This document shows, in pieces, positions 27,230 through 40,007 of a DNA stretch of 64,000 nucleotides. This DNA comes from an uncultured Rhodospirillaceae bacterium (GTDB taxonomy: Bacteria > Pseudomonadota > Alphaproteobacteria > Rhodospirillales > Magnetospirillaceae). Position numbers and translations under genes: made by a program. Position 1 is the stretch's first letter; every line of letters starts with the position of its first letter. The DNA lies in NCBI GenBank assembly GCA_903901915.1, contig CAIUSV010000061.1, positions 1-64,000 on the forward strand, read 5' to 3'. The notes below the pieces were generated by a model. That model did no database searches. It was not told the origin of the DNA and worked only from the letters and a program-made list of their open reading frames with translations.

Positions 27230-28066
27230 TCAGTGCGCCAGTTTCTTCATCACCATCAGCAGGTCGCGCCAGGCTTCGCGCTTGGCTTCGGGAGTGCGCA
27301 GCAGGTAGGCGGGATGGAAGGTGGCCAGCGCCGGAATCGGGCGTGGCAGGCCGGGCGAGTTGAACTCGAACCACTTGCCCCGCAGCCGGTTGATGCCGTC
27401 GGCCTTGGCCAGAACCGCGGTCGCGGCGGCTCCGCCCAGCAGGATCAGGACCTGGGGATCGACCAGTTCGATGTGACGGCTGAGGAAGGGTAGGCAGACC
27501 GCCACTTCGTCGGGGGTGGGCTTGCGATTGGCCGGCGGCCGCCACGGCACCACATTGGCGATGTAGGCGCTGCCGCGGTCCAGCCCGATGGACCCCAGCA
27601 TGCGGTCGAGCAGCCGGCCGGAGGGGCCGACGAAGGGCAGGCCCTGGCGGTCCTCTTCCTGGCCAGGGGCCTCGCCGATGCACATCACCGCCGCTTCGGG
27701 GTTGCCGTCGGCGAACACGGTGCACGATGCCGCCTGCTTGAGCGGCAATCCGTCGAATCCGTCCAGCGCCGTCCGAAGTTCGGCCAGGGTGGCGCATCCG
27801 GCGGCGATGTGGGCGGCGGTACCGGGAATCGCCCCGTCGCGATGCTCGGAATTGCCGTGGCGGGCGATGGCGGCGACGGCGGGCGGGGTCGCCGTCGCGG
27901 GATGCGGGCCGGCGGCCGCCGGTGGTGTCTGCGGCGGCCGGGGTCGCGCCTCCTTGCCGGCGCGGGTGACGGCGTAGCGGTCCATGGGCTGCTCGCCCAT
28001 GGTCTCGTCGACGCCGGCCTCCAGGTACCAGCGCAGGATGTCGATGGGGTGGATCGCGCTCTTCAT
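27230..28066 (-). CDS. Uracil-DNA glycosylase, family 4-like
   Basis: A 278-residue glycosylase of the SPO1/family 4 type that would excise uracil from DNA. Motif A is GEAPGQEEDRQGLPFVG and motif B is FHPAYLLRTP near the C-terminus. The N-terminal 100 residues are a Pro/Ala-rich linker. Family 4 enzymes normally hold a 4Fe-4S cluster with four Cys. Here the N-terminal pair region reads LPLKQAASCTVFADG, the third position is Trp (NVVPWRPP) and only VAVCLPFL keeps its Cys. The cluster is therefore probably absent. ATG 28066 is the first in-frame start next to recognisable sequence. Confidence 0.82.
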   Translation of the reverse strand: MKSAIHPIDILRWYLEAGVDETMGEQPMDRYAVTRAGKEARPRPPQTPPAAAGPHPATATPPAVAAIARHGNSEHRDGAIPGTAAHIAAGCATLAELRTALDGFDGLPLKQAASCTVFADGNPEAAVMCIGEAPGQEEDRQGLPFVGPSGRLLDRMLGSIGLDRGSAYIANVVPWRPPANRKPTPDEVAVCLPFLSRHIELVDPQVLILLGGAAATAVLAKADGINRLRGKWFEFNSPGLPRPIPALATFHPAYLLRTPEAKREAWRDLLMVMKKLAH

Positions 28067-28216
28067 GGCCGGGACGGTACCATGGTCCCGCGCGGCGCGA
28101 CAGCCGGGACAGATTCTTTCCCCGGTCGTGTCCGGAAGGGATCGAATCGGTCGTAAGCCTTGTGGTATAGAGCAGACGGGGCCGAGGAAACGATGTGACG
28201 TGATGGGAGTTTGATC

Positions 28217-29842
28217 GTGAGCGACCGTGAATCGATGGAATTCGACGTTGTCATCGTCGGCGGCGGGCCGTCGGGCCTGTCGGCGGCGATCCGTCTCAAG
28301 CAGCTCAACGCCGAGCTGTCGGTGTGCGTGCTGGAGAAGGGCTCGGAGATCGGCGCCCACATCCTGTCCGGCGCGGTGATCGAGACCCGGGCGCTGTCCG
28401 AACTGATTCCCGACTGGAAGGAAAAGGGCGCGCCGCTGCTGACGCCGGCCACCGACGATTACTTCATGTTTCTGACCGAGACCCGGGCGATCACCCTGCC
28501 GACACCGCCGTCGCTGCACAATCACGGCAATTACGTGGTGTCGCTGGGCAATGTGGTGCGCTGGCTGGCCGGTCAGGCCGAGGAACTGGGCGTGGAGATC
28601 TTTGCCGGCTTCGCTGCCGCCGAGGTGCTGTACCACGACGACGGTTCGGTCAAGGGCGTCGCCACCGGTGACATGGGGGTGGGCAAGGACGGCGAGCCTA
28701 CCGGCAACTTCACTCCCGGTGTCGAGCTGTGGGCGCGCCAGACCATTTTCGCCGAGGGTTGCCGTGGCAGCCTGACCAAGACCTTGTTCGAGCGTTTCGA
28801 CCTGCGGCGCGACTGCGAGGTTCAGACCTACGGCATCGGCATCAAGGAACTGTGGGAAATCGATCCGGCCAAGCACAAGCCCGGCACCATCATCCACACG
28901 GTGGGCTGGCCGCTGGACAGCTCCACCTATGGCGGCTCGTTCCTCTATCACCTGGAAAACAATCAGGTGGCGGTGGGCTTCGTCCTCGGCCTGGACTATC
29001 CCAACCCGCATCTGTCGCCGTTCGACGAATTCCAGCGCTACAAGACCCATCCGGCGATTCGCCCGACCTTCGAGGGCGGGCGGCGTATCAGCTATGGCGC
29101 CCGGGCGCTGTCCGAGGGCGGTTTCCAGTCCATCCCCAAGCTGTCGTTTCCCGGCGGCGTGCTGGTGGGCGATACCGCCGGCTTCCTCGACATGCCCAAG
29201 ATCAAGGGCACCCACAACGCCATGAAGTCGGGCATCACCGCCGCCGAGGCGGTGGCCGAGGCGCTGGGCCGCGAAGGCGGTTCCAACGAGGTCACCGCCT
29301 ATCCCGAACGTCTCAAGAAGACCTGGGTATGGAGCGACCTCTACAAGTCGCGCAATATCCGTCCCAGCTTCCATTGGGGCCTGTGGGGCGGCATCGCCTA
29401 CTCGGGGCTGGACGCCTATGTGTTGAAGGGCCGCACTCCGTGGACGTTGCATCATCACGCCGACCATCTGGCGCTGAAAAAGGCGTCGGACTGCCGGAAG
29501 ATCGTCTACCCCAAGCCCGACGGGGTGGTCAGCTTCGACAAGCTGTCCAGCGTGTTCATCTCTTCGACCAACCACGAGGAAAACCAGCCGGCGCACCTCA
29601 GGCTGCGCGATCCCGAGGTGCCGGTGGCCATCAATCTCGAACACTACGACGCCCCCGAGCAGCGTTACTGCCCCGCTGGCGTCTACGAGATCATCCGCAA
29701 CGACGACGGTTCAAACCCGCGTCTGCAGATCAACGCCCAGAACTGCCTGCACTGCAAGACCTGCGACATCAAGGACCCCACCCAGAATATCAACTGGGTG
29801 GTTCCCGAAGGTGGCGGTGGACCCAACTATCCCAACATGTAA
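28217..29842 (+). CDS. Electron transfer flavoprotein-ubiquinone oxidoreductase
   Basis: Membrane-associated enzyme that passes electrons from reduced ETF (fatty acid and amino acid dehydrogenases) to ubiquinone. FAD-binding [19 protein letters not shown] is at the N-terminus, [25 protein letters not shown] in the middle. The C-terminal 4Fe-4S ligands lie in RYCPAGVYE and [19 protein letters not shown]. The 541-residue length fits. GTG 28217 is preferred, with GGGAG about 8 nt upstream; a TTG at 28211 is less likely. It is divergent from the glycosylase gene. Confidence 0.95.
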   Translation: MSDRESMEFDVVIVGGGPSGLSAAIRLKQLNAELSVCVLEKGSEIGAHILSGAVIETRALSELIPDWKEKGAPLLTPATDDYFMFLTETRAITLPTPPSLHNHGNYVVSLGNVVRWLAGQAEELGVEIFAGFAAAEVLYHDDGSVKGVATGDMGVGKDGEPTGNFTPGVELWARQTIFAEGCRGSLTKTLFERFDLRRDCEVQTYGIGIKELWEIDPAKHKPGTIIHTVGWPLDSSTYGGSFLYHLENNQVAVGFVLGLDYPNPHLSPFDEFQRYKTHPAIRPTFEGGRRISYGARALSEGGFQSIPKLSFPGGVLVGDTAGFLDMPKIKGTHNAMKSGITAAEAVAEALGREGGSNEVTAYPERLKKTWVWSDLYKSRNIRPSFHWGLWGGIAYSGLDAYVLKGRTPWTLHHHADHLALKKASDCRKIVYPKPDGVVSFDKLSSVFISSTNHEENQPAHLRLRDPEVPVAINLEHYDAPEQRYCPAGVYEIIRNDDGSNPRLQINAQNCLHCKTCDIKDPTQNINWVVPEGGGGPNYPNM

Positions 29843-29898
29843 AGGTGTCGGCGGACGAAAAGCGTTTCGGGGCGGTCCCCCGGCATGGGAAAGTGAAC

Positions 29899-31635
29899 AT
29901 GGCCAAGCGGTATCGGTTTGATGGTCTGGCGGCGGTTGTGGTGGCTACCGTCGCGACGGTAGCCGTCGCCCTGGGGTCGTGCGCGCCACCCTCCGGCGGC
30001 AGCGGCGACGGCACCGACGAAACCATCCGCGAGATCGGTGACGAAAGCGGGTTGGGGGCTTATCTGGCGGGGCGCTTCGCCCAGGCCCATGGCGATACCC
30101 ATGCCGCCGCCGACTATCTCGGCACCGCCGCCCGGAGCGATCGCGACAATATCGAGCTGCAACAGCGGGCATTCAACCTGCTGCTGGCCGAGGGCAGGCT
30201 GGACGAGGCCGCGCCCATGGCCGAGCGGCTGCTGGCCATCGACGAGGCGGCGCCGATGCCGATCTTGCTGGTGGGAGTCCGCGACGGCATGGCGGGGCGT
30301 TTCGCCGCCGCCGAGACGCGGTTTTCCGGACTGCCGCACAAGGGCATCAACGGCTTTCTCGGGCCGTTGCTTACCGCCTGGACGCAGGTCGGGCAGGGCG
30401 ATTACGACGGCGCGCTGAAGCAGTTGGCTCCGCGCGCCGATACCGCCGCCTTTGCTCCCATCTATGAATTCCACGCCGGTCTGATCGCCGATCTCGCCGG
30501 GCGGGCCGAGGTGGCGGAGGGTCATTACAAGGCGGCGCTGTCAACCCAGGTCAGCATCCGTACCATCGAGGCCATCGGCTCGTTCTATCAGCGCGCCGGC
30601 CGGATGGATGCCGCCCGCGAAGTCTATGAACGCTACCATGCCGATCAGGGCGACCGCACCTTGCTGGACGGCGCCCGCCAACTTGCCGCCGGCACCGCCC
30701 TACCGCCTGTGGTCGATGGTGCGGGCGCCGGTCTGGCCGAGGTCATGTTCGACACCGCCACCCTGGTCCGCCAGGGCAGCGCCCGCGACCTGGCGCTGGT
30801 GTTCGTGCGGCTGTCGCTGGGATTGCGGCCCGATTTTCCGCTGGCGCAACTGCTGCTGGCCGACATCCTGGGGCAGCAGTCCCGGCTGGTCGAGGCCAAT
30901 CAGGTCTATCGCGCCATCGATCGCAACAGTCAGGCCGCCGCCTTCGCCCGCCTCAAGACCGCCATCAACCTGGACGAGGCCGGCGACGAGGCCGGTGCCG
31001 TGCGCGAGCTGAAGGCGCTGGCCGCCGACCGTCCCGGGGCGGTCGACGTGCCGATGACGTTGGGCGACGTGCTGCGCCGGCACAAGCGGTTCGCCGAGGC
31101 GGCCGAGGCCTACGACATGGCGCTGGTGCGGGCCGGCGCCAGCGCGGAATCCCGCAACTGGGCGATTTTTTACGCCCGCGGCATCGCACTGGAGCGGTCG
31201 CATCAGTGGACGCGGGCGGAAAAGGATTTTCTCGAGGCGCTGCGGCTCAAGCCGGACCAGCCCGATGTGCTCAACTATCTCGGCTACACCTGGGTCGATC
31301 AGGGCATCAACCTGGAGCAGGGCCGCAAGATGATCGAGCGTGCCGTTCAGATCAAACCCAACGATGGCGCCATCGTCGATTCGCTGGGTTGGGCGCTGTA
31401 CCGCATCGGCGATTACGCCGGGGCGGCGGCTCAGCTTGAACATGCGGTCGAGCTCAAGCCCGAGGACCCTACCATCAACGAACATCTCGGCGACGCCCTG
31501 TGGCAGGTCGGCCGGTTCGCCGAGGCCCGCTTTCAATGGCAGCGGGCGCTGTCCCTCGATCCCGAGCCGGAACAGCTCGAAGCGCTCAAGGCCAAGGTCG
31601 AAGACGGCCAGCCGCCGGCCAAGCCGGCGAAGTGA
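29899..31635 (+). CDS. TPR-repeat lipoprotein
   Basis: A 578-residue protein with an N-terminal signal and lipobox (VAVALGSC, Cys28), then tetratricopeptide repeats through most of the length. The C-terminal units are the clearest: AEKDFLEALRLKPDQPDVLNYLG, MIERAVQIKPNDGAIVDSLG and LEHAVELKPEDPTINEHLGDALW. This makes it a periplasmic or membrane-anchored protein-protein interaction scaffold. Its stop codon is 4 nt before the ispE start. Similar TPR proteins precede ispE in related bacteria, but a specific role is not known to me. Confidence 0.8.
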   Translation: MAKRYRFDGLAAVVVATVATVAVALGSCAPPSGGSGDGTDETIREIGDESGLGAYLAGRFAQAHGDTHAAADYLGTAARSDRDNIELQQRAFNLLLAEGRLDEAAPMAERLLAIDEAAPMPILLVGVRDGMAGRFAAAETRFSGLPHKGINGFLGPLLTAWTQVGQGDYDGALKQLAPRADTAAFAPIYEFHAGLIADLAGRAEVAEGHYKAALSTQVSIRTIEAIGSFYQRAGRMDAAREVYERYHADQGDRTLLDGARQLAAGTALPPVVDGAGAGLAEVMFDTATLVRQGSARDLALVFVRLSLGLRPDFPLAQLLLADILGQQSRLVEANQVYRAIDRNSQAAAFARLKTAINLDEAGDEAGAVRELKALAADRPGAVDVPMTLGDVLRRHKRFAEAAEAYDMALVRAGASAESRNWAIFYARGIALERSHQWTRAEKDFLEALRLKPDQPDVLNYLGYTWVDQGINLEQGRKMIERAVQIKPNDGAIVDSLGWALYRIGDYAGAAAQLEHAVELKPEDPTINEHLGDALWQVGRFAEARFQWQRALSLDPEPEQLEALKAKVEDGQPPAKPAK

Positions 31636-31639
31636 CGCC

Positions 31640-32497
31640 ATGATCTCGGTCTTTGCTCCCGCCAAGGTGAATCTGTCGCTGCATGTGGTGGGGCGGCGCC
31701 CCGACGGCTATCATCTGTTGGATTCGCTGGTGGCGTTCGCCGGCGTCGGCGACACCTTGGAGTTTACGCCGGCGGCGACCCTGACTCTCGACGTTGGTGG
31801 TCCCACCGCCGATCTGATCCCGACGGCAGGCGAGAATATCGTGCTGAAAGCGGCGCGGCTGCTGGCCGAGGCGGCCGGAGTGAGCGCGGGCGCCGCCATC
31901 CGCCTCACCAAGCGCCTGCCGGTGGCCGCCGGTATCGGTGGCGGTTCGGCCGACGCCGCCGCGACGCTCAAGGGCCTGATGCAATTGTGGCGGGTCCGGC
32001 TGCCCGACGACCGGCTGCGGGCGCTGGCGCTGGCCATCGGTGCCGATGTACCGGTTTGCCTTGCCGGGTGCCCGACCCGGATGAGCGGCATCGGCGAGGT
32101 GCTGGAAGCCGCTCCCGCTCTGCCGCCGGCCTGGCTGGTGCTGGCCAACCCCATGGTGCCGCTTCACACCCCGCCGGTGTTCAAGGCTCGCCAGGGACCA
32201 TTTTCCGCCGCCGATCCGCTGACCCTGCCGCCGGCCGATGCCCGCGCCTTGGCCGAGGCCCTGTCCGTGCGCCGTAACGATCTGACCGCGGCGGCGGTGA
32301 GCATCGAGCCGGTGGTGGGCGAGGTGCTGGCGGCGCTGGCGGCGGCGCCTGCCTGCCTGCTGGCCCGCATGTCGGGGTCGGGTGCCACCTGTTTCGGCCT
32401 GTTCGGTGCCGAGGCCGAGGCCCGCGCCGCCTCCACCGCGATCCAGACCGTCCGCCCCGGCTGGTGGGTTGCTCCCGCCGAGTTGCTGGGCCGTTGA
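31640..32497 (+). CDS. ispE: 4-diphosphocytidyl-2-C-methyl-D-erythritol kinase
   Basis: GHMP kinase of the non-mevalonate isoprenoid pathway. The 285-residue protein shows APAKVNLSLHVVGRRPDGYHLL, the ATP-binding glycine-rich loop LPVAAGIGGGSADAAATL and the C-terminal MSGSGATCFGLF. ATG 31640 follows the TPR gene stop directly. It is the last gene before tRNA-Gln. Confidence 0.95.
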   Translation: MISVFAPAKVNLSLHVVGRRPDGYHLLDSLVAFAGVGDTLEFTPAATLTLDVGGPTADLIPTAGENIVLKAARLLAEAAGVSAGAAIRLTKRLPVAAGIGGGSADAAATLKGLMQLWRVRLPDDRLRALALAIGADVPVCLAGCPTRMSGIGEVLEAAPALPPAWLVLANPMVPLHTPPVFKARQGPFSAADPLTLPPADARALAEALSVRRNDLTAAAVSIEPVVGEVLAALAAAPACLLARMSGSGATCFGLFGAEAEARAASTAIQTVRPGWWVAPAELLGR

Positions 32498-32538
32498 ATG
32501 TCGTCGCGGTTCGGATTATGGTGCGCGACCCGCGTTGG

Positions 32539-32613
32539 TGGGGCGTCGCCAAGCGGTAAGGCAGCGGCTTTTGGTGCCGCCATTCCCAGGTTCGAATCCT
32601 GGCGCCCCAGCCA
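32539..32613 (+). tRNA. tRNA-Gln (anticodon UUG)
   Basis: A complete cloverleaf: acceptor TGGGGCG pairs with CGCCCCA, discriminator G, encoded CCA. The anticodon arm GCGGC-TTTTGGT-GCCGC places TTG at positions 34-36, and the T arm is CCAGG-TTCGAAT-CCTGG. It reads CAA (and CAG by wobble) glutamine codons. Confidence 0.95.
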
Positions 32614-32631
32614 AGCGGTCGTTCAAAGACC

Positions 32632-34689
32632 TTAAAGCCGATAGCCCAGCCTGAGGCCGCCCCAGTGGCGGCCACGCACGGTGATGGGTACCGAGGCGTC
32701 CTTCAGCAGCATGACCTTGCCGCCGCCCATGTCGCGGATATAGGTCTGCAACAGGTGGTCCTGGGTGTGGGTGACGCCGGCCAGTTCGGCGCGGTTGTTG
32801 AAGATCCGCCGGTTGCGGCAATTGGCGGCGTTCCATACCGGGTCGGGTCCCTGGGGCTTGGAACAGTGCGCCTGGTGCGCCGAGACATAGCCGTCCTGGT
32901 TGATCGCCAGCCCGAACATGATCCGGGGATCGACCTTCAGGATGTCTTCCTGGATAGGCGGCAGAACCTTGTCGGCCATGTCGAGGAAGCGGGTGGTGAA
33001 CTGCTGCGGATCGGTATTGGCGATCGGCTTGTAGTCGCGGTCGAACAGGTCGTCGAGGGTGATGTCACCCCGGGTCAGGGCGGTCTCGAAGATCTGTTCC
33101 ACCTCGCGGGCCTTGGCCTTGGCCAGCTTGATGAACGGCTGATCGGGGGCCTGGTGGCCGTAAAGGAACTCGCCGATGCGCGCCCGGGTGACGGTGTCGA
33201 GCACGAATTCCACCGCCGCCCCGGTCGGGGTGATATCGCGGACCTTGGCCGGGATCGGCCCGAATCCATCGATGGACAGGTCGATTTCGGCGTCACGGGC
33301 CAATACCGGCCCGGTCAGCCGGGCGCCCTCCACCTCCACCGCTTCCAGCCGGCAGGGCTGCTGTCCGCTGGCCAGGCGCACCGACCCCGTCAACGGCTGG
33401 CCGGCATGGCCGCCGTTCTTTTGGTCGCCGCCGACGGTATGGGCCAGGATGCCGCTGAGGCGGCGTTCCATGTTGTTGAGCCGGTTGGTGACGTCGAGCG
33501 CGCCTTTTTCCACCAGACTGGCCAGGGAATCGACGTTGAGCACCTCGGTGGAAATGCCGGCGGCGTTCTGTGCCACCCGTTCGGCCTGCTCGGCGGCATC
33601 CTGCGCCCGCGAGCTGATCACTCGGGTCGAGGCTTCCTGCTGCTCGACCGCCGCCGCCACGGCGGTGGCGACGCTGTTGACCTCGTCGATGGTGCGGCCG
33701 ACCGAATCGATGGCCCTGACCCCGTTCTCGGTGGCGGCCTGGATGCTGTTGACCTGTTCGGCGATGGTGCCGACCGCCTTGGCGGTCTGTCCGGCCAGGA
33801 CCTTGACCTCGCTGGCGACCACGGCGAAGCCCTTGCCGGCATCGCCGGCACGGGCCGCCTCGATGGTGGCGTTGAGCGCCAGCAGATTGGTCTGGCTGGC
33901 GATGTCGTTGATCAGTTGCAGCACCTCGACGATGCGGGTCGAGACCCGCGACAGCTCGCGCATGGTGGAATCGGCTTCATTGGCCTGGGTCACCGCCTCG
34001 CCGGTGATGGCGATGGTTCGCGCCATCTGGCTGGCGATTTCGCGGCTGGCCGAGGCCAGTTCATCGGACGAGGCGGCGACGGCGCTGATATTGGTCAGCG
34101 TTTCGCCCGAAGCGGCGTTCAGCGTCTGGTACAGGCTTTCCATCCGGCGGATGGCGGTGGCGGCGTCGCCGGTGGAGCGGGTCATGGTCTCGGCCTGGGC
34201 CATGACCTCCTTGATCGTGCCTTCGACCTCGCCTTCCAGCGCGTCGGCCAGCGACAGCAATTCGCGCTTGCGGCCCAGATCGGTTTCCTTTTCCGCCTTG
34301 ATCGCGGCGCAGCCGGCCAGTTCGGCGACATGTTGCTTGAACACGTCGAGGGCGCGGGCCAGTTCGCCGGTCTCGTCCGAGCGGTCGCGAAAGGGAATGT
34401 CCACCGCCAGCTCGCCGCGGGCCAGCGTACCGGTGACGTCGATGATCCGCCGGATGGGCGGGATGGTGGTGAGGATCAGCCAGAACACCACCACGCTGCC
34501 GACGGCGACGCCGACCAACCCCAGGACGGCGGCCCATCCCAGCAGCTCGGGCCGGTGGTCCGCCAGTTCCCGCAAGTAAAGCGCGAAGAAGGTCCAGGCC
34601 AGCGCGATGGGCGGCAGGAAGGACAGGGATATCCTGAGGCCCAGGCCCCGAACGAAGATCTTGATCAGGCTCGAGACCGTGCTGTCCAT
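32632..34689 (-). CDS. Methyl-accepting chemotaxis protein with C-terminal sensory region
   Basis: A 685-residue chemoreceptor. Two membrane segments (about 20-38 and 50-75) are joined by only about ten residues, so there is no periplasmic sensor. A HAMP domain follows ([20 protein letters not shown]), then the signalling domain with the conserved tip [21 protein letters not shown] and [13 protein letters not shown]. After it comes a degenerate PilZ-like stretch ([28 protein letters not shown]). The last 170 residues have a Cache-like look ([15 protein letters not shown], then FNNRAELAG and [15 protein letters not shown]). Sensing is therefore probably cytoplasmic and C-terminal. GGAGGGG precedes ATG 34689. 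No CheR-binding pentapeptide is seen. Confidence 0.88.
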   Translation of the reverse strand: MDSTVSSLIKIFVRGLGLRISLSFLPPIALAWTFFALYLRELADHRPELLGWAAVLGLVGVAVGSVVVFWLILTTIPPIRRIIDVTGTLARGELAVDIPFRDRSDETGELARALDVFKQHVAELAGCAAIKAEKETDLGRKRELLSLADALEGEVEGTIKEVMAQAETMTRSTGDAATAIRRMESLYQTLNAASGETLTNISAVAASSDELASASREIASQMARTIAITGEAVTQANEADSTMRELSRVSTRIVEVLQLINDIASQTNLLALNATIEAARAGDAGKGFAVVASEVKVLAGQTAKAVGTIAEQVNSIQAATENGVRAIDSVGRTIDEVNSVATAVAAAVEQQEASTRVISSRAQDAAEQAERVAQNAAGISTEVLNVDSLASLVEKGALDVTNRLNNMERRLSGILAHTVGGDQKNGGHAGQPLTGSVRLASGQQPCRLEAVEVEGARLTGPVLARDAEIDLSIDGFGPIPAKVRDITPTGAAVEFVLDTVTRARIGEFLYGHQAPDQPFIKLAKAKAREVEQIFETALTRGDITLDDLFDRDYKPIANTDPQQFTTRFLDMADKVLPPIQEDILKVDPRIMFGLAINQDGYVSAHQAHCSKPQGPDPVWNAANCRNRRIFNNRAELAGVTHTQDHLLQTYIRDMGGGKVMLLKDASVPITVRGRHWGGLRLGYRL

Positions 34690-34803
34690 GACCCCTCCGT
34701 TCCATCGGTCGGCAGGGGCCGATGGCCGCTTGATCACTCTTGGGAAAATCGTGATCTTCCGGAAAGGAATTGTCGAGGCGATTCGGAATTCGCCGGAGCG
34801 GTA

Positions 34804-38484
<3,681 letters not shown>

Positions 38485-39495
38485 CTATCCCCGCACCACC
38501 GCCTCGATGGCGGCGCGGTCGAGTCCCTTGCGGCCGATCACCACCAGCCGGCTGGAGCGCTCTTCGTCGGGGCGCCAGGGGCGGTCGAAATATCGTTCCA
38601 GTCTCGCACCGACCGCCTGGACCACATGGCGGGTGGGCTTGCCCTCGACCGCCAGGAAGCCCTTGAGGCGCAGGATGTCGTGGCCGGCGATGGCCTGGAT
38701 CAGGCGGGCTTCCAGCGCCGCCGGATCGGCGATGGCGGGCAGCAGCAGGGCGAAGCTCTCGAAATCATCGTGGTCATGGCCGTCTTCCTGGTCGTGGCAG
38801 GAGGGGCGGGCGTCGAGATCATCCTCGGCCGCCGCCGCCAGCCCCAGCAGAACCAGCGGATCGACCGCGCCCATGCGGGTGGTCAGGGCCTTGACTCCCG
38901 GGCGCAGCCGGGCGGTGATCGCGGTGGTGAACCGGGCCAGGGCGGCGGTGTCCATCAGGTCGGACTTGTTCAACAGCACCATGTCGGCGGCGGCCAACTG
39001 GTCCTCGAACACCTCTTCCAGCGGGTTGTCGTGGTCGGGTCGCGCCATCTCTTCCGGGGTGCTGGCGAAGCGCCCGGTGGCGGCGGCCGGCGAATCCACC
39101 ACCGCCACGACGCCATCGACGGTAACGCGCGAACGGATTTCCGGCCAGTGGAACGCCTTGACCAGCGGCTTGGGCAGCGCCAGCCCGGATGTCTCGATAA
39201 CGATATGATCCGGCGGCTCGGAGCGGTCCAGCAGCGCCTGCATGGTCGGCAGGAACTCGTCGGCGACGGTACAGCACAGGCAGCCGTTGGCCAGCTCGAT
39301 GATATCGTCCTCGCGGCAGCCGGCGATGCCGCAGCCGGCCAGCAACTCGCCATCGACGCCGAGATCGCCGAACTCGTTGATCACCAGGGCGATACGCCGG
39401 CCGCCGGCATTGGCCAGCAGGTGGCGGACCAGGGTGGTCTTGCCGGCGCCGAGGAAGCCGGTGATGACGGTGGTCGGAATCTTGCGCATGATCAT
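38485..39495 (-). CDS. cobW: CobW-type GTPase metallochaperone
   Basis: A 336-residue G3E GTPase thought to deliver cobalt for cobalamin synthesis. Walker A is GFLGAGKTTLVRHLL, the metal site is the GCLCC motif (ELANGCLCCTVADE), and LNKSDL is the guanine-specificity motif. A His/Asp/Cys-rich segment (CHDQEDGHDHDD) may add a metal site. The ATG at 39495 overlaps the cobU stop; the ATG at 39489 is an alternative. The position directly before cobN supports the CobW assignment over other G3E members. Confidence 0.95.
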   Translation of the reverse strand: MIMRKIPTTVITGFLGAGKTTLVRHLLANAGGRRIALVINEFGDLGVDGELLAGCGIAGCREDDIIELANGCLCCTVADEFLPTMQALLDRSEPPDHIVIETSGLALPKPLVKAFHWPEIRSRVTVDGVVAVVDSPAAATGRFASTPEEMARPDHDNPLEEVFEDQLAAADMVLLNKSDLMDTAALARFTTAITARLRPGVKALTTRMGAVDPLVLLGLAAAAEDDLDARPSCHDQEDGHDHDDFESFALLLPAIADPAALEARLIQAIAGHDILRLKGFLAVEGKPTRHVVQAVGARLERYFDRPWRPDEERSSRLVVIGRKGLDRAAIEAVVRG

Positions 39496-40007
39496 TGGTC
39501 CTTGAGTACCAGCGGCAGCCCGGCGGCGACGAACACCACCCGGGGGCAGATGGCGGCGACCCGCTGGTTGACCGTGCCCTGATGGTCGCGGAACCGGCGC
39601 GACAGGCTGCCTTCGGGCACCAGACCAAGACCGATTTCGTTGGAGACCAGCACCACCGGCCCGGCCGGGTTGGCCAGGACCTCGCACAGATGGTCCAGCG
39701 AGCGCTCGACGTCGCGGCCCGCCTGCATCAGGTTGGAAATCCACATGGTCAGGCAGTCCACCAGCACCGGCCGATCGGGGCGCAGCACCCGTTCCAGCGC
39801 GTCGGACAGGTCGACCGGTTCCTCCAGCGTGCTCCAGCCGGGGCCACGGCGGCGGCGGTGACGATCGATGCGCTCGGCCATTTCACCGTCCAGCGCCTGA
39901 CCGGTGGCGAGATACAGCGACGGAGCGCCCTCCAGCAGCGATTCGGCGTAGGCCGACTTGCCCGAGCGGGCACCTCCCAGCACCAGGGTGGTCTTGTCCA
40001 TCATCAT
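39492..40007 (-). CDS. cobU: Adenosylcobinamide kinase / guanylyltransferase
   Basis: A 171-residue bifunctional enzyme of nucleotide loop assembly (CobU; CobP in the aerobic nomenclature). It has the P-loop LVLGGARSGKSAYAE, the motif VDCLTMWISNLM and VVLVSNEIGLGLVPEGSLSRRFRD with the histidine-like guanylylation region further upstream ([12 protein letters not shown]). Three consecutive ATG codons lie at the start; the first (40007) overlaps the hemY stop. Confidence 0.94.
   Translation of the reverse strand: MMMDKTTLVLGGARSGKSAYAESLLEGAPSLYLATGQALDGEMAERIDRHRRRRGPGWSTLEEPVDLSDALERVLRPDRPVLVDCLTMWISNLMQAGRDVERSLDHLCEVLANPAGPVVLVSNEIGLGLVPEGSLSRRFRDHQGTVNQRVAAICPRVVFVAAGLPLVLKDQ

Noticed and set aside
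28731-29898. In-frame extension of the TPR lipoprotein far upstream
   Set aside because: It would overlap the ETF-ubiquinone oxidoreductase gene entirely; the lipoprotein signal directly after ATG 29899 fixes the start.
34732-34756. GATCAC/GTGATC inverted repeat upstream of the chemoreceptor
   Set aside because: Only six bases per arm with a 13-nt loop, no T-run and no known operator; could be chance.
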